From the NCBI RefSeq assembly GCF_907165205.1, contig NC_058189.1:67950315-68014314 (forward strand): a stretch of 64,000 nt of DNA. Reading direction: 5' to 3'. The stretch's first letter is position 1. Each line of letters begins with the position of its first letter. This document shows positions 10,831 through 22,252 of this stretch, piece by piece. The notes under the pieces are model-generated. The model was not told the DNA's origin, searched no databases, and saw only the letters and a program-made list of their open reading frames with translations. Both the position numbers and the translations under genes were made by a program. The stretch comes from Coccinella septempunctata (lineage: Eukaryota; Arthropoda; Insecta; Coleoptera; Coccinellidae).

Positions 10831-12231
10831 GAAAGTAGTATACCTTTCATACTACAAATATTATAATATGTATTTCATTTCACTGTTTTCATGAATTTTC
10901 AAGGATTCAAAGAATGGGTAGAAAACCCATCTTCCGAAATGTAAAGAAGGAGAACAATTGGAAATAATTCGATAAAACTGAATCGTATTTTTCAGCGTTC
11001 GTTCCAGAACGAGCATCCATGAACAAAGTGAGCGTTTCGCATTCGAAACTCGCACCAGCAGCACTTAACGAAGTGAAAAACCTCGTACCGACTGACGGGC
11101 ACGTATAGTTTCCAGGAAATCCGCACTTCATTTCATATATTTTCGCTGCATCGGTCGGTTTTGTGCAACCTATTCATCGCGATAGCATGTACGGGCGTTT
11201 TCTGTCTGTACTTCTCACTCGCGGCCTTGTTTTTTCCGCAGAGAAAGATCGATTTCCGAATTTAACGATGTGGTTTACGGCCTCACGTGACCGGGGACAT
11301 CGTAATTGGCGTTTGACGAATACGAGCACTCTGAAAAAATGAAATATCCACCAATCGTCATCTTTTTGCTCGGAAACAAGGAAATATTCGACTCTTTCAT
11401 AGGAAAGACACTTATTTTAATGGATTCCGCTAATGATGATCGGAATACATTGAAAACTACTGACGGGCAGTTCATTTGACTGCAATCTTCAGGAACTCCC
11501 GAAGCATGCACTTTATCCCCTCAGAATATACTCGGTGAGCGTAACAACGTACCATATCAAATTTCATAAAATCACACATATAACTCTCGAACGGCATGAA
11601 TAATAGGGCGGACGAAGTGCACCATCCTACATATACCTAGGAATTGTGAAATTATGCTAATATTTCCCCGGAAGATCATTATTTCCGTTATGCACGAATT
11701 GGAAATGCGCGACGTCGACTTTCTCGGATTGCTTTTGTTTTCCCCTTCGTTTTCAGATGATGATTTACGGTAGTAGGCGATGCAAATCGCAACAGGACGC
11801 TTTGTCACGGACGGATTCATGATAATTGATCGTGTTCGACAAACTGATGCGCTTGATTTATCGTCCAAGTCGGACTTGTGCAGGTTTTCGAATCCGCACT
11901 TCGACATTCGGATGATAACTCGGTACATGAGAGAATATCTCAATTCTGAAACTCCCACAGTTTCCGTTTTGGGTCATGAAGATTTCGAAACGAAATATTT
12001 CAACTCTCGCATCCAAAATCGGAATCAAAATTACTTATGTACCAAGGATATTCAAGCCTTGAGGTGACGTCCTTATAAAATCGATGACTTCTTGCCCAAG
12101 GGTTTTCAAGTCACTTGATGGCATACACTTTTACTGATACTCGCAGTGTATGCAAACATCCATGTCCTCCCAGTTCGTTATTCGGTAAAAAATGTACACT
12201 TTTGTTGAACTCACTATGAATTCAGTGAAAT
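10831..12231. other. Unassigned spacer
   Basis: No gene is recognised. 11180-11300 is moderately CG-rich. Open frames of 128 codons (11958-11572, minus) and 95 codons (11780-12067, plus) overlap each other on opposite strands and show no domain. At least one must be chance and probably both are. Confidence 0.35.
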
Positions 12232-13505
12232 TTTCATTTCATCAAAGTAGCCACAATTCTGTCAAAGTGAATCAAACAAGGAGATTCGCCTATTTGTCGA
12301 ACTTGAACCATTTTTCAATTCATGTGAGAAAAACAGATAAATCCAGAGACAGCGAAAGATTATTAATTGGATGACATGACAATGACAGAATGTTACTTGG
12401 ATACTTCATCTATCTCTCGCTTAAACATTATCACCGAGTTCTTTATAGTCCAAATATTCACTGTTGAAGAAATTATTGGGGATCTCAATTAGTTTTGAAT
12501 GAAAAAAAAATGAAGAACTTACATTATTTCGGTTTTCTGAACAGGAACCCAAAACAATTTTTGTCCGTCATGACTAGAAGATACAGGACAATTTTGCTCT
12601 GAAATCATTTCACAGCTCTAATTTCTGTTATCGAAAACACACAAAATTCATTCTTCTTACAATCGAAAACATCATCTGTCCTTAATTACTCATTTCTAGC
12701 ACTTCTCAACGGAAAAACTATCACACTGTCAATAAGTAATCACTGCTTATCGATACGTATGCGAAACGTCAGACATTCTCAATGTCCAAAATTAAATCAT
12801 AGAAAACCTACTTACAGCGAATTCCACAAAACTTTGATTGTCCGTTCAAAGATTCCATAGACGTTCGGTTTCTAAAATTGAATCAATGAAACTTTTTCAT
12901 TCCTGAATATATCGATAAACTTGCAATTGAGTATCATTGCTGTCGAGCTTCTGTCACCATGTTTTCATTATTACTGAACTCTAGAGTTTTCTTTTTTGGT
13001 ATACCACTTCCTTTTTTGTTTGAACATACCTGTTTCGTCAACACATCCCAAAACAGTACAATGGAAAAATTCATTCTTAAAAATCTACAGCCACATAGGC
13101 TTCAATGAAGTCGCCGGAACAGAATATTTCCATTTTCCTTCAATTTTCTTTCCAATTTTGAAGTATAATTCAATAGTAAAAGTCTTTTACACGTCCGTAA
13201 AAACCATATTTATAATTTGCTGATAATTTCAATTCAACAACAACCCAAAATGCTAAAATGACAGTTCATCTGGAAAATAGTAAAGCACGAGCTAAGAATT
13301 ACGTTTAGACACGAAATATCGACGTTCAAAATTCCATAGCCTACTTGACGACGAATTTTTTTGAACGCACGTTAGAACAATGGATATATAGGTTTATTGA
13401 AAACGGCCGTAAATGGACATATAAACATCGTAATATGAAGCAAGAATTATATTCTGAGTACTCATAACTGGATTATCGATTCAAGATAAATACATTGTGC
13501 TATAT
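12232..13505 (+). repeat. Local duplication D, longer copy
   Basis: This stretch is repeated in direct orientation at 17735-18580. Shared landmarks in order are TTTCATTTCATCA, GTCAAAGTGAATCAAACAAG, GGATGACATGACAATG, ATCGATACGTATG.GAAACGTC, TATCGATAAACTTGCAATTG and GGACATATAAA followed by TACATTGTGCTATA. This copy contains 12939-13410, which the other lacks. It has no coding capacity or clear termini. It is either a segmental duplication or two copies of a non-coding repeat. Confidence 0.75.
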
Positions 13506-14214
13506 GTAAGAGGTCTAAAACTCTGTGTATTCACTGATTCGATTTTATTTCTAATTCCGTGGGGATATGGGATCAGTTTCGTTTTTCCCACTGTAAGTAG
13601 CGCTGTGTGGAATTTGACAAAGCATTGTCAATTGATATTTGAAAATAATTTGAATACTTTCCTACGACTTACGAATATGTTGTATTTATAAACGATTATT
13701 GGTATGTGAAATTGTACAAGTTTCGAGAAAGTTTGTAGAACATTAATTTATTCAACATGTCGTTCAGTAAGTTCAGTTTTCTGTATGGACAATCAAGAAC
13801 TACAGCGAAGAATTCGGTGTTGTTGGAATTTGAGGCAAAACCAAATCAGATGAACGAACATTCGGGACGGATATAGCTAAGTTTTATGGCAACTTCAACG
13901 ATATTTCAAAGAAACTGTATTGGAAATACGTAATGTGAATTGTGAGCATGTATTGAGAATCAGAAATACATAAATCTATTCGAGTCTGTTCTTCAAATAT
14001 TCTTCCTGAGTAGATGTAGTGAAAATTCCCTTTCCGTCAACTGAATATATTATAATTGAATATTTGACCGTGTTTTATTAAAATCATATAGAATTACCCC
14101 CCTCACGAATTCAATTTGTCAAACGGAAATTATCTTAAAGAAGGACAGTAAACACTCCTTCGAACCCTTATTCGACACAGTGTTGAAATATCGAAAGATT
14201 TGTTTTTACAACGA
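13506..14214. other. Unassigned spacer upstream of the RTE element
   Basis: AT-rich DNA with no gene or terminal repeat recognised. It ends at the target site of the RTE-like insertion. Confidence 0.35.
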
Positions 14215-14224
14215 AAATTAAACT
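14215..14224. repeat. Target-site duplication of the RTE element (left)
   Basis: AAATTAAACT here is repeated exactly at 17452-17461. It flanks the retrotransposon on both sides. Confidence 0.88.
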
Positions 14225-14574
14225 TATCCCGCCAAAGCCTGTCCTAAGCCAGGTTGAAAAAGGGAGAAGGGGAGGAGTAACAACCTCGTTAAAAAACCAG
14301 GGTTCATCTGACCCGGATGATAGCACCCTGTTAGGGTCCCAAGCCAGGGTACGGCTAACCTGCTGCCTTGTAGGATCGATGTTGGCTCATCAAAGGCTAA
14401 AGGAAGATAACCTTGACTAAAAATTCCTGGTCCTCCAAGTAGGGGGTTTTGGCAATGGGCTAGCTCCTCATTACAAGTAAAAAAGAAATAAATGCTAAAA
14501 AACCTAATACACAGCCTCGGAAAGATTATAGATGTAAACGGATACGACCACGGAACGGAAATAAGGACACGATT
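14225..14574 (+). promoter_or_regulatory. 5' UTR and presumed internal promoter of the RTE element
   Basis: This is the region between the left end of the insertion and the ORF start. It is less AT-rich than the flanks and has no upstream LTR or TIR. Non-LTR elements usually carry an internal Pol II promoter here. That role is inferred from the class; I see no TATA box. Confidence 0.5.
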
Positions 14575-17433
14575 ATGGCAACCTGGAATGTACAAGGAAT
14601 AAATAAAAAGTTGGAAGATGTGATAAAAGGATTGGAACACATGAAAGTGGACATAGCGGTACTCACCGAAACGAAGAAAAAGGGCAATGGAATCGAGCAC
14701 ATTTCAAACTATGTTCATATTTACAGTGGGGTTCCTAAAAACGAAAGAGCCAGCAAAGGAGTGTCAATACTGATAAACAAGAAATTCATCGGGAAAATAC
14801 ACAACTGGAACACAATAAACGAAAGAATATTATCGGCGAACCTAACGATCAAAGGACATAGAACAACTATTGTCGGCGTGTACGGCCCTAATGATGACTC
14901 GAACCAGAAAGAGAAGGATGACTTCTACACTACATTGGATAACACTCTCACAGCCCTCGGAAACCAAAGGGAAATTGTGGTTCTAGGAGATCTCAACGCC
15001 AGAGTGGGAAGAAAGAATGGAAGCAAAATAGTGGGTATACACGGAGAAGAGACACTTAACGATAGTGGGCGGAGACTTTTGGAGTCCTGTGAAGAACATA
15101 AAATGAGGATACTAAATGGGTTTTATAGCCATAGAGATATCCATAAGTACACATGGCACCAGGAGACCAGGGGTCTTAAGTCTATTATCGACTATATAAT
15201 CCTCAAACAAGACACCAAATGGCAGACTAAAGATATAAGAGTGTATAGAGGAATTGAGTGTGGCTCCGACCACTTTTTACTCATTTCAAAAATTTATATC
15301 GCATATAACACTGATAGGCAAACAACAGAAGATAACATCCGAGAAACTAAAACTAATCAAAACAAATATAACCTTGTTAGTTTGAATGAACCAAGCACTA
15401 GAACCTTATTTCAACAAAGGCTAGATCAAAAACTTAGTGATCAATATTTGACGATGGAAACAACACATCTTTATGAACATGTAATGGAGTCCCTACACTC
15501 GGCAGCATACGAGGCCCTCGGAAAAGAAAGCCAACCCCACACGAAAAACTACAATATAACTTGGAACAGTGTATTAGAACAACAGAAACACATTAAACAG
15601 GCAGCATACAACAAGTGGATGAGTACAAAAAACATCAGTGACCATATAACATACAGAAGAGAACAAAATAAATATAAAGACCTAATAACTAAGAACAAAA
15701 ATGAAACATGGGAACGGAAATGTAGTGAAGTGAACAGCTACATGGGCGGAACAAGATCAACAGTGGCTTGGAATCTGATTCGTTCACTAAGGAAAGATAC
15801 TTCTCATAAAACGAATTTACAACCCATACCAATAGACAAATGGAAAGAACATTATGCTCGAGAGCTAAGAGAAGACAGACAGCCATATCTTGCCAACTCG
15901 CCTATACGGTGCTCTGTACAAGGAGAAACAGTTAACATCAACGAAGATTTAATAAAGAAAGTATTGAAGTCTATGAAAAATAGAAAAGCACCAGGACCAG
16001 AAGAGTTACCTGCGGAGCTCTTAAAGAATGGCTCTAATAAACTAATAAAGTTCCTAACGGAGTTAATGAACAGATATATTAACGGTGAACCGATACCATC
16101 TACTTGGAAAGAAGCATGGATAACACCCATCCATAAAAAGGGAAAAAGAGATGACTGCTCCAACTATAGATGCATTTCAGTCACAAGTACGATGAGTAAA
16201 CTGTTTGGTCGAATCCTCCGAAGTATAGTCGAGCAAGAATACGCATCACACGAAATAGAAGAGCAGGCAGGTTTCCGCACAGGACGATCATGTGTAGATC
16301 ATATCTTCAGTTTGGTTCAACTAAATGAAAGGAAACTGGCTACAAACAGGGAGGTCCACCTTCTTTTTGTCGATCTAACAAAAGCCTACGACAATGTCCC
16401 TACCCAAAAGCTCTGGCAAGTCTTAGAAATGTCCTCAATAAATAACACAGTCATACAAGCCATCAAACAGCTCTATAATCAGGCAACATCTCGAATAAAG
16501 CTAGGTAAGAGTATGTCCGAAAGTTTTCCAATATCAAAAGGCTTACGACAGGGATGCTGTCTGTCCACCACGTTGTTCAAAATATATCTGAACGAAACGC
16601 TACGGAAATGGAGAAAATCTTGCAGTGGTATGGGAATACAACTTAACGATATAAAAACTTTGTACACTCTTCATTTCGCAGACGATCAGGTGGTAGTGGC
16701 CCAAGACAAGGAAGACTTAGAATTTATGGCAACAAGACTCTTCGCCGAATACGAAAAGTGGGGACTGTCTGTGAATAAAACGAAAACCAAATATTTATGC
16801 ATTGGGCAGAAAGCAGATAGTTTACACTTGGAAGACAACATAGAAATTGGAACATGTAGTGAATATACTTACCTGGGTGCTCAAATTGATCACACCGGCC
16901 GAACAGAAACTGAGATTGGGCTGAGAATATTGAAGGGTAGAAGGGTCATTGGATGTTTGAACTCAATATTGTGGTCCAAAAACATTTCGCGGGAGAAAAA
17001 ACATCAAATATATAATTCCATCTTTGAGGGTATAGTGCTATACGGCTGTGAGACGTGGCAATTGACTAAGGGTGTGGAACGTCGACTTTTGGCCCTTGAG
17101 ATGGATTTCTGGCGACGATCTGCAGGAAAATCCAAAATGGACAAAGTGAGAAATGAAACGATCAGAAATATAATGCAAGTTGAAAGAACCATCATAGATG
17201 AAATCCAGAGAAGACAGCTGATTTGGTACGGGCATGTGGAAAGAATGTGCGACGAGCGCCTACCAAAGATGATACTGAAATGGACACCACCAGAAAGAAG
17301 AAAGAGAGGAAGGCCCAAAAAAACGTGGTTTGAGGGAATAGAAAAGGCTATGTCCGAAAGAAATCTACATCCAGGGGACTGGCAAGATAGAAAGGCTTGG
17401 AGATTAGGAACCGGAAGGCGTAGGACGCTATGA
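14575..17433 (+). CDS. RTE-type endonuclease/reverse transcriptase, intact
   Basis: This 952-residue protein nicks target DNA and reverse-transcribes the element RNA at the nick. Residues 1-240 form an apurinic-like endonuclease: TWNVQG (3-8), LTETK with catalytic Glu32, LGDLNARVG (137-145), IDYI (205-208) and SDHFLL (231-236). The RT follows: KNRKAPGPEELPAELL, FVDLTKAYD (598-606, motif A), GLRQGCCL (656-663) and FADD (701-704, catalytic YxDD-type box with Phe). The C-terminal part has YLGAQID, YGCETWQL, WYGHVERM and a basic RRKRGRPKKTW tail, as in RTE and related ORFs. The start was chosen because Met is directly followed by the TWNV endonuclease strand. There is no internal stop and no frameshift. 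The missing N-terminal gag-like ORF is normal for RTE. Confidence 0.93.
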   Translation: MATWNVQGINKKLEDVIKGLEHMKVDIAVLTETKKKGNGIEHISNYVHIYSGVPKNERASKGVSILINKKFIGKIHNWNTINERILSANLTIKGHRTTIVGVYGPNDDSNQKEKDDFYTTLDNTLTALGNQREIVVLGDLNARVGRKNGSKIVGIHGEETLNDSGRRLLESCEEHKMRILNGFYSHRDIHKYTWHQETRGLKSIIDYIILKQDTKWQTKDIRVYRGIECGSDHFLLISKIYIAYNTDRQTTEDNIRETKTNQNKYNLVSLNEPSTRTLFQQRLDQKLSDQYLTMETTHLYEHVMESLHSAAYEALGKESQPHTKNYNITWNSVLEQQKHIKQAAYNKWMSTKNISDHITYRREQNKYKDLITKNKNETWERKCSEVNSYMGGTRSTVAWNLIRSLRKDTSHKTNLQPIPIDKWKEHYARELREDRQPYLANSPIRCSVQGETVNINEDLIKKVLKSMKNRKAPGPEELPAELLKNGSNKLIKFLTELMNRYINGEPIPSTWKEAWITPIHKKGKRDDCSNYRCISVTSTMSKLFGRILRSIVEQEYASHEIEEQAGFRTGRSCVDHIFSLVQLNERKLATNREVHLLFVDLTKAYDNVPTQKLWQVLEMSSINNTVIQAIKQLYNQATSRIKLGKSMSESFPISKGLRQGCCLSTTLFKIYLNETLRKWRKSCSGMGIQLNDIKTLYTLHFADDQVVVAQDKEDLEFMATRLFAEYEKWGLSVNKTKTKYLCIGQKADSLHLEDNIEIGTCSEYTYLGAQIDHTGRTETEIGLRILKGRRVIGCLNSILWSKNISREKKHQIYNSIFEGIVLYGCETWQLTKGVERRLLALEMDFWRRSAGKSKMDKVRNETIRNIMQVERTIIDEIQRRQLIWYGHVERMCDERLPKMILKWTPPERRKRGRPKKTWFEGIEKAMSERNLHPGDWQDRKAWRLGTGRRRTL

Positions 17434-17451
17434 ACCCGGATATATATATAT

Positions 17452-17461
17452 AAATTAAACT
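17452..17461. repeat. Target-site duplication of the RTE element (right)
   Basis: Exact copy of the AAATTAAACT at 14215-14224, directly after the (TA)n tail. Confidence 0.88.
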
Positions 17462-17734
17462 GTAAATCACAAATAATCCTTAACAGCTGACAAAATGGGT
17501 CAGTTCATATTTTGCACTCTTTGATCGATATTCGATATAAACGCAAAACAAAATAAAACGAGTGAGTATCATTGAACTTCCTTCGGTAGAACAAGGATAA
17601 TCCGAAGCAAATGACATGGTGGTGCCGCCACGAAACTGATATATCCATATCCCCGATTTGCTGAAATGTTGATGCTTGCAAAATGTGACAAGTGCACACA
17701 CCATTGTTTTAGACATCTTAGATTGCAGTAATAA

Positions 17735-18580
17735 TTTCATTTCATCATAGTAGCAAAAATTGTGTCAAAGTGAATCAAACAAGGAGATTCATCTATGTAT
17801 CGAACTTGAAAAGTAAAAAAAAATTCTTCAATTCCTCTAAAAACGGATAAATTCAGAAATGACAACGAGAGTCAAGGTTTAATTGGTTGGATGACATGAC
17901 AATGAAAGAATGTTACTTGGATACTTTGTCAATCTCGCTAAAACCGAGTTCCTTATAGTCCAAATATTGGTGAAGAAATTATTTGGGAACGAAATACTGA
18001 TATCGCTAGTTGAATTTCAAAATTCTATCTCAATGAGTTTTGAATGAAAAAAAAATGTAGAACTTACATATTTTGGTCTTCTGAACATAAACCCAGAGCA
18101 ATTTTTATCCGTCAAAACTAGAAGATACAAGACAATTTCGCTCTGAGTCCATTTCACAGCTCTGATTTCTGTTATCGAGAACACACAAAATTCATTCTTC
18201 TTACAATGGAAAACATCGTCTTTCTGTCCTTAATTACACATTTCTAGCACTTTTCAAGGGAAAAACTATCAAACTTTCAATAAGTAATCATTGCTAATCG
18301 ATACGTATGTGAAACGTCAGACTTTCTCAATGTCCAAAATTGAATCATAGAAAACCTACTGACAGCGGATTCCACAAAACTTTGATTGTTCGTTCCATAG
18401 ACGTTTTCTAGAATTGAATCAATGAAACTTTTTCATTCCTGATGAATATATCGATAAACTTGCAATTGAGAATTGAGTATCATTAAATGGACATATAAAG
18501 ATCATAATATGAAGCAAGAATTATATTCTGAATATTCTGAACACTGGATTATTGATTTAAAACGAATACATTGTGCTATA
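17735..18580 (+). repeat. Local duplication D, shorter copy
   Basis: This is a direct repeat of 12232-13505 lacking the 12939-13410 segment. The junction is at about 18485, where TGAGTATCATT runs straight into AAATGGACATATAAA. It also shows small indels, for example a duplicated 'TTGAGAA' near 18470. No coding is seen. Confidence 0.75.
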
Positions 18581-19313
18581 GGGCATTTTGGATAAGCTGA
18601 CTTTGACAGGGCTGCTGAGGCAGTGATAGTTAGCTTATTGTTATTTCGAGTGATTTGTCGTTCAGTTAATATTATTTATCCTTCTTCAGTAGTGAAATGA
18701 AAGTCTGATATGATAGAAAACTGACAATAGTGACATTGATTCTAAATTTCCAACCCTGAAAACGAGTCGATTGGATTTTTGTTTCGAGTTACCATAGCGA
18801 CCACAGTTTCTGACGAATATCGAGTAGCCTAGTAGGTCGATAAAATCCCATTTTTGCAATTCTTCCATAAAATCCGTATCCAAAGCTCTCGCAGACGGAC
18901 AATGGGGCAGAAAATCCTGCAGTTAAATCGCGTCGGAAGTCGTCGAGACTCTGTAAACGTCAGAGGGTCCATCGACCGTCCAAATAAAAACCGTCCAGTT
19001 GTATCTATTTACCGAACAATCTGCCAATTCGAAGCCCTCCGGCTTACAGGACAAACAGGAGATTACCTCGGCCAAAGCTCACTCTATTTGCGGAATTAAG
19101 CGACGGGGAACGACGTCGACGTCGCGGCGCGGCGTCCCCCCTACCCCGCGATCGAAGATTATCGGATTGGCCAATTTGGTCTGTTCATTTTTTTTTTTTG
19201 ATGTGGCTCATTGGAGTGCGGTCTTGATCCCTTTGATGTTGTCTGGTGATATGACATTGAGGGAGTGAATGAGGAATGGTCTATTACAACACATCTGGCG
19301 TTGTGTAACAGCA
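18581..19313. other. Unassigned spacer with CG-rich block
   Basis: No gene is recognised. 18890-19160 is CG-rich (GACGTCGACGTCGCGGCGCG at 19110), unlike the flanks. It could be an unmethylated host regulatory segment or exon remnant, but no long open frame supports coding. Confidence 0.35.
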
Positions 19314-19860
19314 ATAGGGAATACTCCTTCTGGCGGAAATGATGTATTTTTATGAAATATCTTTGAAACGTAACATTTTATTATTATTATTATAAATGAA
19401 AATGGATATTTAACGCTTAAAGCGTTTTGTGAGAATTGCACAAGCTGGTAACATCGACTGAAATATGCGTTGATAATAAAGGACAACAAATACACTATAT
19501 TGATGAGATAGACAAAGATGGCTGTATATGAAGTCTGCGACGAACGAGGAAGGTCGTAGAACTTTATGGGATATTTATGGCCGGTTGCAGTTCAAGCTCG
19601 CCAGTGAGTACGCGACTGTAGATCAACAGCTGTTATTTTATAAACAAGCTGATGGGACATTGTTCTTTTCATTGTCTTGTATGCGCTGTTGCCAAATCGT
19701 AAACTGCGCACAAAGCTATTTAAATTTCAAAATCCCATTTTGAAGGATGATTTTGAATAGTTTCCGCGATGAATTTGATAAAATCATTAATGAAACTCAT
19801 AATTATTCAGTTTAAACTTGCATATGCAGTGATAACCCAAATTGAGGAGAATTCCCCATT
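19314..19860 (+). repeat. R4 repeat, copy 1
   Basis: The ends are inverted: AATAGGGAATACTCC at the left and GGAGAATTCCCCATT at the right. Two other copies lie at 31579-32170 (opposite orientation) and 32888-33425. A 70-residue frame starting MKSATNEEGR occurs in all three at the same place (here 19528-19743). The family is probably a non-autonomous TIR element. No convincing target-site duplication was seen. Confidence 0.7.
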
Positions 19861-20030
19861 GTGGATTTATTGTCACTAGTTTAACATCCGTGTAGAAGCC
19901 TTCTAAACTGGGCAAGTAGTGTATAGGTAAAAGTGCTGCATATACTGATGAGGTGAAATACAAGAGCTAAAAACGTCGTACAAGATCGGCTAATATGTAA
20001 ACGCCAACCTTAATACATAAGTATGGGGAG

Positions 20031-20938
20031 TCCGCGAGAGTTGAGCCCCTTTTTCACTCTGAAGCCAATCAAGTTGTGTCTGTAAATGGTAGCAACTCAT
20101 TTTTTTTCGTGGAGATATCATTCCCAAATAGGTAACGATAGATAATAGTAGAGAGATGGTGAGATGAACATTTTGTGTACAGAAATTCTTTTTTTAAGAA
20201 CCGAAAATTGGCTCATGTCTCCCTAACCCATGGGAGAGTTAGCACAGGGGGCGAAAGAGACTTGACCATAAGTTTGTTCATCAGGAAAAACATTGAAAGA
20301 AAACAATTTCCAATGATCAACGATTGTCTATGTTGAGGTTTTCATCATCAGATGTATCAGCGTATGAAATACATATTTTCTTTTTCAGAGTCACTCTCAC
20401 TTATTTCCGAGATGTTTTTAACTTTTTTGAACCTTTGTATATTGTTTGATAGTTATTTCTATTATTCAATATTCTTTTTTTGAAGCAAACTATCATCTGA
20501 GCTCAGTGTGGGAAACTAGGACCGCTGATTATGTCTGCCGACCATAGCATGGGTCAAGTCTTCCTTACTTCCTTTTAGCCTATTCAACAGATGTTTTCTT
20601 GAAACTTTCACAACTATTATTAAAAAGGCGCATCTTTCGTGAAACAATATTAATCAAGGAAAGTAATAAAACTAAATAAAACCACGCACCTATTAAACTT
20701 TTCAGACAGTGTAACAAACAAAAATTATTCAATTTCTCACTTCCTAACAACAAAATCCCGTTCAACCCTTTCACTCCCGAACTGTCCTGATGGCGGCCAA
20801 AATGGAGCCGCCACTAGTTGTGCCTTGTTACGAGTATGTCGCAAGCTATTCACGATACCGGTAGCGCGAAATTTGAATTGAAATATTTGAGGTGGTTCAA
20901 GTCTCCTACCTGAGCAAGTCTCCCGGACTCCCACCTAC
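20031..20938 (-). repeat. R1 repeat family, copy 2
   Basis: It matches 1182-2079 along its length, in the same orientation. The ends are GTATGGGGAGTCC and GGACTCCCACCTAC, good inverted repeats. ATAA lies immediately outside both ends, which may be a 4-bp target-site duplication; the other two copies do not confirm it. No coding is seen. Confidence 0.7.
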
Positions 20939-20999
20939 ATAAAAAATCGTTTTTTATTTCCCTTTATATATTGTTATATGTACGCAAATTATCCACTTA

Positions 21000-21589
21000 G
21001 ACCCGTCTACACCAAACGCACTTAGTGTTAAGTGTCCCTTAAAATGAACTCTTAACTGTAAAGTGACATTTAAATGGCTAAAGCTAGCCGTAAATTTAAC
21101 CGCTCCTGTAATGACCACTTAGGTATTTAAGGGCGGGATTCAAACCTAAAATAATTTGTTGAACTCATAAACTGGCTGCAGAACTGCTGTGGTTTTTCTA
21201 ATAACGTCAAGTACCTTTTATTTGACAATCCATTTCGTTATCAATAATAATGCTAATTCAGCAACAAAAAGTTGTCACTCTTTGATAATAATATAATAGT
21301 TTACTTGACACTGACTGACAGGACAATAAAGTTGGGTTAATGAAATGACAACGATCATCGGCAACCGGCCAACCAATGAAAAGGCTTTATTAGACTAGAA
21401 TGAAGTTGCACCAAAATAAAAAACTGAAATATCACTAGATATCAAAACTTAAGGGACCCTTACTTGAAATTGTGTTAAGCCGCAGTTGTCGTGCAACTGA
21501 CAATAAAATTAAGCGTCCATTAACTTTAAACTACGCTTAGTTAAGTACTCATTTTAAGGGGGATTGGTGCAAACGGGCCTTAAATTTTT
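21000..21589. mobile_element. MITE, PIF/Harbinger-like
   Basis: The left end is GACCCGTCTACACCAA and the right end, on the other strand, is GGCCCGTTTGCACCAA. Both are followed by imperfect inverted sequence including CCTTAAAATGA and CTTAACT. The element is 590 bp, non-coding and AT-rich inside. TTA flanks both ends (20997-20999 and 21590-21592). Termini beginning GGCCC with a TWA 3-bp duplication are typical of PIF/Harbinger, hence the assignment. Confidence 0.72.
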
Positions 21590-22252
21590 GGCTACTTCAT
21601 TCCATTTCTATGATGACCATACAGGGTTTATTTAAAGGTGCAGAAGGTTTTTTAACAGAATGTAGAACCTTCAAGAGTCTCGTACTCGAAATTCTAGGGG
21701 TTGTAGCTCAGCCATCTCAAATATTCCATATAAAAAATTACCGCAAGTTAAAGTGTTACTATCGGTGACGCTGACATATCATCGCGTCGACAATACGTCA
21801 AACGCCGCCCTTTCTCCATTATCTCTGCGAACGTCAAGTGTCACCAGACTCCAGCCAGCGCACGCTGAAAAACACCCACGGCACGAATTACTACACAAAC
21901 CGAATTACCGGCTACCATAAATCAACGCGAACGCATAATAAATTCATCTCATTATTTGTCTGAAAATAACATGATAACTAGACGGGGAAACTTAGCAAGG
22001 CAAACAACCAATTATGTATCGGATCGGCGGGCGAAAAATGGCGCGCGTACCGAGAGTAATGGTTCCGTACGGACAATTGCCAATTATTGATTATGTGTTC
22101 GGGTGATTTGAATACAATCGACGATTCGCGGACCTAAGTTTCGAACTAACGAGTTTCTTGCGTAAAACGGGAAGAGATCGGCCATTAGGGCCGTATCATG
22201 AATGATAAGAATTCAGTTGTTCACGTGGATAATGCGGAAAAATCTCTGAACG
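21590..22252. other. Unassigned spacer
   Basis: No gene is recognised. 21770-22150 has more CG dinucleotides than the surroundings, but no open frame of note. Confidence 0.3.

Larger units (their letters stand above)
14225..17451 (+). mobile_element. Full-length RTE-like non-LTR retrotransposon
   Basis: This is a complete insertion of about 3.2 kb. It has a 350-bp 5' UTR, a single intact ORF (14575-17433) and a very short 3' UTR ending in a (TA)n tract at 17440-17451. It is bracketed by an exact 10-bp target-site duplication. A single ORF combining endonuclease and reverse transcriptase, a minimal 3' UTR and a simple-repeat tail instead of poly(A) are typical of the RTE clade. Retrotransposition of this class works by target-primed reverse transcription. 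The intact frame and exact flanking repeat point to a young copy, unlike every other coding element in the window. It lies between the two copies of duplication D. Confidence 0.9.

Noticed and set aside
14224..14700. 158-codon minus-strand ORF over the RTE 5' UTR
   Set aside because: Antisense to the element leader and ORF start; no domain, low-complexity Phe/Ser/Tyr content.
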